The translations under genes were made by a program, and so were the position numbers. Shown piece after piece: positions 59,459 to 64,000 of a DNA stretch of 64,000 bases. The notes beneath the pieces are model-generated. The model worked only from the letters and a program-made list of their open reading frames with translations, did no database searches and was not told the origin of the DNA. Each line of letters starts with the position of its first letter. Positions within the stretch are counted from its first letter, which is position 1. The stretch is from an uncultured Clostridia bacterium (GTDB lineage Bacteria; Bacillota; Clostridia; Christensenellales; UBA1750). Location of the stretch: NCBI GenBank assembly GCA_904393115.1, contig CAJFMX010000002.1, forward strand, positions 108,952 through 172,951. The letters are read 5' to 3'.

Positions 59459-60562
59459 TTACAGCGCGCGGATGCGCTCGGCCAGCGCCTGGGCCGCACG
59501 CTCGTGCATGGCCAGGCCGGGATGATTCCGCGCGCCCATGCCGTCCTCGGGACCCATGGGCAGCAGGAAGAAGTGCGCGCGCGCATCCCCTTCCTCGCGC
59601 GCGTAGGTCTCCACCGCGCCGCGGATGAGGTCCTCCAGCGGCGCGCCGAGCATTCCGTAGGCCCAGAGCAGGTGCGCGTTGGGGTTGCAGCGCCGCAGCG
59701 TCCGCAAAAACGAGCGGATCGCGCGCCGGAGCTTTTCCTCGTCCTCGGCGTTGCGCGTGCCGTCGGGGTTCGTGCGCTGCTGGTAGCTCCTGCCCGTCTC
59801 CGGATCGACCCACGGCGGCTGGCGGAAGGCGGAGCCGTCGTTCGTGCCGAGGTTGACGACCACGACGTCCGCGCTCCAGGCGGAAAAGTCGTTTGGCGCA
59901 AAGGCGCCCAGCGCCCTGTTCTTCTCCCCCTTGAGCACGCCGCAGACCTGCTCATAGTAGAGGGGCAGCGCGCAGTGCGGGTCGTTGTCCCAGCTGGTCA
60001 GCGCGCCCCAGCCGCTCTGGGAGAGGACGCGCAGGTCCGCGTCCAGCGCCTTTGCGAGCAGGAAGGGATAGCCGCGCGCCGCGCAGAACAGCGGCGCGAT
60101 CCAGTCCTCCTCCGACTTTGCGCCGATGGCGCCCTCCGCGCTGGTGATGCTGTCGCCGATGACCTCCAGGCGGAGCTGCTTTTGCGCCAGCGGGAGGAAC
60201 TCGCCGTCCGCGCGCAGGCCGTGCACGAGCAGGCAGCACGCCTCGTCCGTGGGCATGGCCTGCACGTCGCGCAAAATCGCGATGTGGTGGACCCGCTCCG
60301 GGTTGAGCCCGCGCAGGATCGGCACGAGCGAGCGCCCCTTCGCCAGGGGGAAGCGCGCGACGTGCGCGCCGTTGAGCACAACGCTGATCCACTGCTCGTA
60401 CATCGAAAAATCCGTCTCCACGTCCAGCGCGAGCTCCGTGCCGCGGAAGTTCATCTCCAATCCGGACGCGGACCAAAAGAGCGGGAGCGGCTGGCGCTGT
60501 TCCGAGACGCGCCCACGCACGGCGACGTTTGCCGCCTCCTCGATGGGAATGGTTCGAAGCAT
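59459..60562 (-). CDS. SGNH/GDSL esterase with N-terminal beta-sandwich (CE2-like)
   Basis: 367 residues. N-terminal jelly-roll about 1-125 (RVSEQRQPLPLFWSASGLEMNFRGTEL). SGNH hydrolase domain with VIGDSIT, the NLGTND block and ARNHPG for the catalytic Ser, Asn/Asp and His. The architecture matches carbohydrate esterase family 2 acetylesterases. No signal peptide, so it likely deacetylates imported sugars, fitting the nearby cytoplasmic xylosidase. AGGAGGAATACAG precedes the ATG. Confidence 0.85.
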   Translation of the reverse strand: MLRTIPIEEAANVAVRGRVSEQRQPLPLFWSASGLEMNFRGTELALDVETDFSMYEQWISVVLNGAHVARFPLAKGRSLVPILRGLNPERVHHIAILRDVQAMPTDEACCLLVHGLRADGEFLPLAQKQLRLEVIGDSITSAEGAIGAKSEEDWIAPLFCAARGYPFLLAKALDADLRVLSQSGWGALTSWDNDPHCALPLYYEQVCGVLKGEKNRALGAFAPNDFSAWSADVVVVNLGTNDGSAFRQPPWVDPETGRSYQQRTNPDGTRNAEDEEKLRRAIRSFLRTLRRCNPNAHLLWAYGMLGAPLEDLIRGAVETYAREEGDARAHFFLLPMGPEDGMGARNHPGLAMHERAAQALAERIRAL

Positions 60563-60598
60563 CTGTATTCCTCCTCCGATGGGATTTCGTCCGGTTTT

Positions 60599-60627
60599 AG
60601 TTTAGCGCGCCGCGCAGGGATCGGCAA
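60599..60627 (-). promoter_or_regulatory. Promoter of the SGNH esterase gene
   Basis: TTGCCG, 17 bp, TAAACT on the minus strand. Confidence 0.6.
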
Positions 60628-60663
60628 GCGGTTTTTTGACGAAATTGTCCACAAACTTCCAGC

Positions 60664-60693
60664 GTAAGCGCGCCCATTCCGGCAACAATAGTA
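60664..60693 (+). promoter_or_regulatory. Candidate forespore (sigma-G-like) promoter of the SASP gene
   Basis: GTAAG (60664), 18 bp, AATAGTA (60687). This fits the sigma-G pattern GYATR-N17/18-CATnnTA with one mismatch in each box, and no vegetative-type promoter is seen before the SASP gene. Confidence 0.45.
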
Positions 60694-60721
60694 CCAGATC
60701 AAGCAAGGAGGTGAAAGCAAG

Positions 60722-61030
60722 ATGATGAATCAGCAGAACAACAACTCCGGCAAGGGCAGCCGCGTTTCCGTGCCCGAGGCCAAGGCGGCTCTCAACAACA
60801 TGAAGTACGAGATCGCCAACGAGCTGGGTGTGAACCTCAAGCAGGGTTACAACGGCGACCTGTCCTCCCGTGAGGCCGGCTATATCGGCGGCTACATGGT
60901 CAAGAAGATGTCCTCGCAACGGACTTCGTTTTTCCCGATCCGCGCCGCGGCCTTGCCCCCGAATTTCGGGTATACCGTCACCGTCACCTCGCCTTCGCCC
61001 CCGCGCCGCACCTCGATGCGGTCGATGTAG
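60722..61030 (+). pseudogene. Alpha/beta-type small acid-soluble spore protein gene, 3' end replaced by a mobile element
   Basis: Residues 1-63 are a clear alpha/beta SASP: VPEAKAALNNMKYEIANELGVNL contains the GPR protease site (EIANELG), and GYIGGYMVKKM is the second conserved motif. AAGGAGGTGAAAGCAAG is a perfect ribosome binding site. After codon 63 (60910) the frame enters element DNA and adds 39 unrelated residues before a stop at 61030. The native C-terminal 10-15 residues are missing. These proteins coat and protect spore DNA, so function is probably impaired until excision restores the gene. Confidence 0.9.
60892..60915. other. Attachment-site junction (attL or attR)
   Basis: SASP coding sequence ends with MVKKM at 60910, and the next codons no longer match SASPs. 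The crossover of the serine recombinase must lie within or just before this stretch. The exact 2-bp core cannot be placed without the other end of the element. Confidence 0.7.
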
Positions 61031-62529
61031 CGCTCGACGAAGCGCCGGTCCAGCGCGCGGAATACGTCGCCCCGCGCCGCCTGCAGCGCCTGGCGCAGCT
61101 CCGTCACCATTGCGCGGATGTCCGCCGCGCGCGTCTCGGCCTCGGGCAGCGCCTGCAGCCGCTCCGCATACGCATCCAGCAGCGCGCGGTTTTCCCGCAT
61201 CAACTCCACGAGCTCCGCATCCGTGATCGCGCCGTCCAGGTTCATCTGGACCAGGCGCGTCTTTTGTTTGGAGAGCTTCTCGATCTCCCGGTTCAGCTCC
61301 GCGCGCTGCGCCTCCGCCTCGCCGTCGCGCCGCTGCTCCTGCAGCAGCGCCTCGTACTGCCCGGCGGCGCGCTCGATGTCCAGCTCGTCGCTCAGCAGCA
61401 GCGCGCGGATGACCTCGATCAAGTCCTCCTCATAGACGTCCGGGCTGTCGCAGGCCGCGCGCCCGCCCTTGAGCTTGGTCGAGCAGCTCCAGCGCGTCCG
61501 CCGCACGCCGTCCCGCAGGATGTTTTCCTTCTTATAATAGACGCCGCCGCACGCCCCGCAGCGGATGACGCCGGTGAACAGGTTCTGCATGTTCATCTTG
61601 CCCTGGCGCGCCTTGACGTGCTCGCTCCGCGCGGAGAGCACCGCGTTGGCCCGCTCCCAGAGCTCCTCGGACACGAGCGCCGGGATGCGGCTGCCGTCGT
61701 CCTTGAAGGTGACCCACTTGTCCTCCGGCAGGAACTTCTGCTTCTTGGTGAACATGTCCACGATCTCGACCTTGCCGCCGACGTAATAGCCCTTGTACTT
61801 GGGGTTGGAGAGGATGTTGCGCAGCGTGCGCGTGGAGAGCTCCCCGCCGTTGCGGTTCCGCAGCCCCTCCTGCCCGACAAGGCGCGCGACCTCGCGCAGC
61901 GAATGGTTCCCGGAGGCGTAGAGCTCGAAGACCTTCCGCACCAGGGGCGCCGTGCGCTCGTCCACGGTGAGCTTTGCCCCGCTCTTGTGGTAGCCGTACA
62001 TGTTGTCCGTGCCCAGCACATGCCCTTGGCGGATGGACTGCTTGTGCCCAAAGCGCACGCGGCTGGAGAGCTTGCGCAGCTCGTCCTGCGCGACGCCCGC
62101 CATGATCGTCAGGCGGAACTCGCTGTCCTCCTCGATGGTGTTGATGCCGTCGTTCTCGAAGATCACGGCCACGCCGTTTCGCAGCAGGTCGCGCGTATAG
62201 GAGATGCTGTCCACGGTGTTGCGGGCGAATCGCGAGATTTCCTTGGTAATGATGAGGTCAAAGCGCCCGGCCTTGGCGTCCTCGATCATGCGCTGAAAAC
62301 TGATGCGGCTCTTGGTGCTGATGCCGGAGATGCCCTCGTCCACATAGCCCTCCACGAGCGTCCAGTTCGGGTTCGCGGCGATCTTATCGGTAAAATACTT
62401 GATCTGGTGGGCATTGGAAAGCGCCTGCTCCTCGGAATCCGTAGAGACGCGCGCGTAAAAGGTCACGCGCAGCGGGATCTCCCGAATATTCGCGTGCTTG
62501 AGCTGCTGCCGAACGGCGAAGATGTCCAT
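60892..62529 (-). CDS. Large serine recombinase (integrase)
   Basis: 545 residues. N-terminal resolvase domain with catalytic S29 (FYARVSTDSEEQ) and EISRFARNTVD. Recombinase domain about 175-290 (NMYGYHKSGAKLTVDE). Zinc ribbon with CGACGG and the CSTKLKGGRAACDSP cysteines. A coiled coil follows about 395-455, then a C-terminal domain. The last six codons (DIFLTM) and stop are encoded by SASP-derived DNA, so the integrase frame crosses the attachment junction. GGGAGGAACGCC precedes the ATG. Confidence 0.95.
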   Translation of the reverse strand: MDIFAVRQQLKHANIREIPLRVTFYARVSTDSEEQALSNAHQIKYFTDKIAANPNWTLVEGYVDEGISGISTKSRISFQRMIEDAKAGRFDLIITKEISRFARNTVDSISYTRDLLRNGVAVIFENDGINTIEEDSEFRLTIMAGVAQDELRKLSSRVRFGHKQSIRQGHVLGTDNMYGYHKSGAKLTVDERTAPLVRKVFELYASGNHSLREVARLVGQEGLRNRNGGELSTRTLRNILSNPKYKGYYVGGKVEIVDMFTKKQKFLPEDKWVTFKDDGSRIPALVSEELWERANAVLSARSEHVKARQGKMNMQNLFTGVIRCGACGGVYYKKENILRDGVRRTRWSCSTKLKGGRAACDSPDVYEEDLIEVIRALLLSDELDIERAAGQYEALLQEQRRDGEAEAQRAELNREIEKLSKQKTRLVQMNLDGAITDAELVELMRENRALLDAYAERLQALPEAETRAADIRAMVTELRQALQAARGDVFRALDRRFVERYIDRIEVRRGGEGEVTVTVYPKFGGKAAARIGKNEVRCEDIFLTM

Positions 62530-62565
62530 GGCGTTCCTCCCACTCCCTCCCGGGTCTTTCCGTAT

Positions 62566-62594
62566 AGTATATCACGTCTCGTACAGGCATGCAA
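62566..62594 (-). promoter_or_regulatory. Promoter of the recombinase gene
   Basis: TTGCAT, 17 bp, TATACT with extended TGA on the minus strand, a vegetative-type signal. Confidence 0.75.
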
Positions 62595-62674
62595 ATTGTA
62601 TGAAAAATCAGATTTTCTGCGAAACTTTTCCCACATTTTCTCGATTTCTGCATTTTCTTCCTCCACAATCCGCA

Positions 62675-62697
62675 CAAAAAAAGAGGGCGTCCCTCTT
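62675..62697 (-). terminator. Terminator of the SHOCT-like gene
   Basis: On the minus strand AAGAGGG-ACG-CCCTCTT is followed by TTTTT. Confidence 0.82.
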
Positions 62698-62830
62698 ACA
62701 AATACATGCGCTCAATCTTCTGTTTAATGGCTGCGTGTTCCGCCTCGCTGATGTTCCTCTGCCGCAGCATCAGGTCGTTGATCGCGAGCAGGGTGATGGC
62801 GTCGTTCATCTTCTGCAAAGCTTCGGTCAT
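62696..62830 (-). CDS. Small SHOCT-like protein of the element
   Basis: 44 residues, ATG 62830 with AAGGAGCGTTTTGT. The C-terminal half NISEAEHAAIKQKIERMYL resembles the SHOCT short helical domain, common beside clostridial element recombinases. Divergent from the XRE gene. Confidence 0.6.
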   Translation of the reverse strand: MTEALQKMNDAITLLAINDLMLRQRNISEAEHAAIKQKIERMYL

Positions 62831-63037
62831 ACAAAACGCTCCTTTTCTTGCCGCTTCTTCTATGGTCTGGCAAGCGTAGTCTGTGCTGTCTGTGCAAAGA
62901 ATATGTGCATCCCCACTTGCAAGGGGCATCCCTCCCTTCCCTGCGCCGCAGGAAACCTGCAAATTTGTCGGGTTTTATGAGAACTGTGCGTGAAAACAGA
63001 TACTCATGACATATCCTATCAAAAGGAGAGATGTGTC

Positions 63038-63313
63038 ATGCGAACCCCCTTTCAGAACGATCTCAAAGCGCACCTGCGCGCCGAACTCCTCCACACAAGA
63101 ACCGCCCTGCGCGAATCGCAGGAGAAAATGGCCGAGCGCCTGGGAATCAGCGTGCGCGCCTATGTCGACTTAGAGCGCGGGAAGTCCTGCTGCAGCCTGG
63201 TCACCTATCTCTTCTACCTCCGGTACTGCTCCACGAACGCGCAGGCCTCCCTGAACGAGGTGCTCGCGCTCCTCCCTCCCGCAGACTCCGACGAATCGGA
63301 AACCAAGTCCTAA
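63038..63313 (+). CDS. XRE-family helix-turn-helix regulator
   Basis: 91 residues. HTH about 22-50 (RESQEKMAERLGISVRAYVDLERGKS). Likely a repressor or excision/lysogeny regulator of the element, divergent from the SHOCT-recombinase unit. ATG 63038 with AAAAGGAGAGATGTGTC is preferred over the upstream in-frame start at 62990. Confidence 0.82.
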   Translation: MRTPFQNDLKAHLRAELLHTRTALRESQEKMAERLGISVRAYVDLERGKSCCSLVTYLFYLRYCSTNAQASLNEVLALLPPADSDESETKS

Positions 63314-63321
63314 CTCCCGTC

Positions 63322-63354
63322 AAGAAGCCGAAGCCCTCCTTCGGCTTCTTTTTT
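63322..63354. terminator. Terminator of the XRE gene
   Basis: AAGAAGCCGAA and TTCGGCTTCTT around GCCCTCC, then TTTT. Confidence 0.9.
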
Positions 63355-63610
63355 ATCCCTTGGCTGCGTCCTCTTCCCGCAGTTTCAGCTGAAAATTCAT
63401 TTCGGAGACGATCTCCTTCGTTTGCTGCGTGTTTTGGAGCAGACGACCCCAGCCTTCGCGCACGGCCCTGCAGGTTGGAACCACCGTGTGCGCGTTCTCC
63501 ACCTGCAGGGTCGCTACGCACAGGAAGATCTTCTCCAGCATCGCATCCAGACCGTCTATTTTTTCCTCCATGACGCGGATTCTCTTTTCCAGCTTCTTTG
63601 CCTTTTTCAT
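63353..63610 (-). CDS. Coiled-coil phage-type protein
   Basis: 85 residues. N-terminal heptad-like KKAKKLEKRIRVMEEKIDGLDAMLEKIF suggests a coiled coil. No known family. Its ATG overlaps the stop of the upstream membrane gene (ATGA). Confidence 0.6.
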   Translation of the reverse strand: MKKAKKLEKRIRVMEEKIDGLDAMLEKIFLCVATLQVENAHTVVPTCRAVREGWGRLLQNTQQTKEIVSEMNFQLKLREEDAAKG

Positions 63611-63768
63611 TTCCCCTCGCGCTCCCTTCTGCACTTCTCCGTGTACGCATCGAACCGCGCCTTCGTCTTGTAGAAATCCACCGTCGAGCTCTCCAGCATC
63701 TTCCACTGCTCGATGAAGATCCGAATCCCGTAATACGCCAGCCCAATCAGCGCAACCACAAACCACAT
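63607..63768 (-). CDS. Small membrane protein of the element
   Basis: 53 residues, ATG 63768 with GGAGGTTGAAGGT. One transmembrane helix (WFVVALIGLAYYGIRIFI) and a charged tail. Coupled to the coiled-coil gene; the pair could be a holin-like or structural set, which is a guess from size and order. Confidence 0.55.
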   Translation of the reverse strand: MWFVVALIGLAYYGIRIFIEQWKMLESSTVDFYKTKARFDAYTEKCRREREGK

Positions 63769-63772
63769 ACCT

Positions 63773-64000
63773 TCAACCTCCAATCCGTACCCGGCTCACC
63801 GTGCCATATCGCGAGCTCCAGAGTTCGCAATCATTTTCCCGGCCCAGGAATCTTCGATCCGTCCGCACCTTGTCCCGGCGCGTCACCGGGTAGTACCCAT
63901 TCCCCAGCCGCACCACCTTCGTCCCGTTCGGGGTAAGAAAAACGGGACGGTTTCGATACCCGCCCCGGCCTGCGACGTTCCAATTCGCCAGTTCTTGAAG
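63773..64000 (-). CDS. C-terminal part of an unidentified element protein, 5'-truncated by the window
   Basis: 75 codons run in from the right edge on the minus strand and end at a TGA 5 bp before the small membrane gene. The visible part is basic and Arg/Tyr-rich (GYYPVTRRDKVRTDRRFLG). No family recognised; the gene spacing suggests it belongs to the same leftward operon. Confidence 0.5.
   Translation of the reverse strand, partial: LQELANWNVAGRGGYRNRPVFLTPNGTKVVRLGNGYYPVTRRDKVRTDRRFLGRENDCELWSSRYGTVSRVRIGG

Larger units (their letters stand above)
60911..64000. mobile_element. Integrated element (prophage-like), left end only
   Basis: Begins at the SASP junction and runs off the window. 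Contains the serine recombinase, a SHOCT-like small gene, a divergent XRE regulator, and a leftward cluster of small genes with tight overlaps that resembles a phage late or lysis module. Whether it is a prophage or an integrative conjugative element cannot be decided from 3 kb. Confidence 0.85.

Noticed and set aside
1..64000. CRISPR arrays, rRNA genes and a replication origin
   Set aside because: No regularly spaced repeats, no rRNA sequence, and no DnaA-box cluster were seen on reading through.

Overview
This window is chromosomal DNA from a GC-rich, endospore-forming Clostridia-type Firmicute. The phylum and lifestyle are read from the gene content: spoIIAA-spoIIAB behind a sigma-H-like promoter, an alpha/beta small acid-soluble spore protein (SASP) gene, a WalR/WalK-type two-component system, YlbF, MrfAB, the miaB-ylbF-mutS-mutL-miaA-hfq-lexA neighbourhood, and electron-bifurcating NfnAB typical of anaerobes. 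The genus cannot be named from sequence alone. Most upstream signals are -35 TTGACA/TTGCAT-like, 17 bp, -10 TATACT/TATAAT, often with an extended TGn, so promoters are easy to see.

Layout. 1-2.3 kb: end of a PlsC-like acyltransferase, a cysteine desulfurase and a divergent DUF3343 gene. 2.3-8 kb: nth, obgE, yhbY, nadD-yqeK-rsfS and the SRP RNA. 8-21 kb: a lipoprotein, an FMN enzyme, hisS, then the DNA-repair/tRNA-modification block miaB-ylbF-mutS-mutL-miaA-hfq-PLP enzyme, with lexA converging. 21-25.5 kb: a tyrosine recombinase flanked by palindromic repeats, rnhA, proC, tRNA-Trp, mntP and spoIIAA-AB without sigF. 25.5-38 kb: a class A PBP, then a long leftward unit walR-walK-GerMN-GerMN-holA-mrfA-mrfB-TPR. 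38-41 kb: a D,D-carboxypeptidase and small membrane genes. 41-47 kb: a histidine operon hisZ-G-D-B-A-[hisF-hisI-hisE fusion] lacking hisH and hisC. 47-60.6 kb: nfnAB, csoR with its operator, a GH31 alpha-xylosidase, an MBL hydrolase, a TetM/EF-G-like GTPase, a MATE pump, a Tim44-like protein, queH and an SGNH esterase.

From about 60.9 kb to the right edge the DNA is an integrated mobile element, prophage-like in its visible part. It sits inside the 3' end of the SASP gene. Its large serine recombinase points back at the junction, and its last codons and stop lie in SASP-derived DNA. This is the most striking feature: it has the layout of elements that interrupt sporulation genes and are excised in the mother cell or at germination. 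Whether that happens here is inference; the far end of the element lies outside the window.
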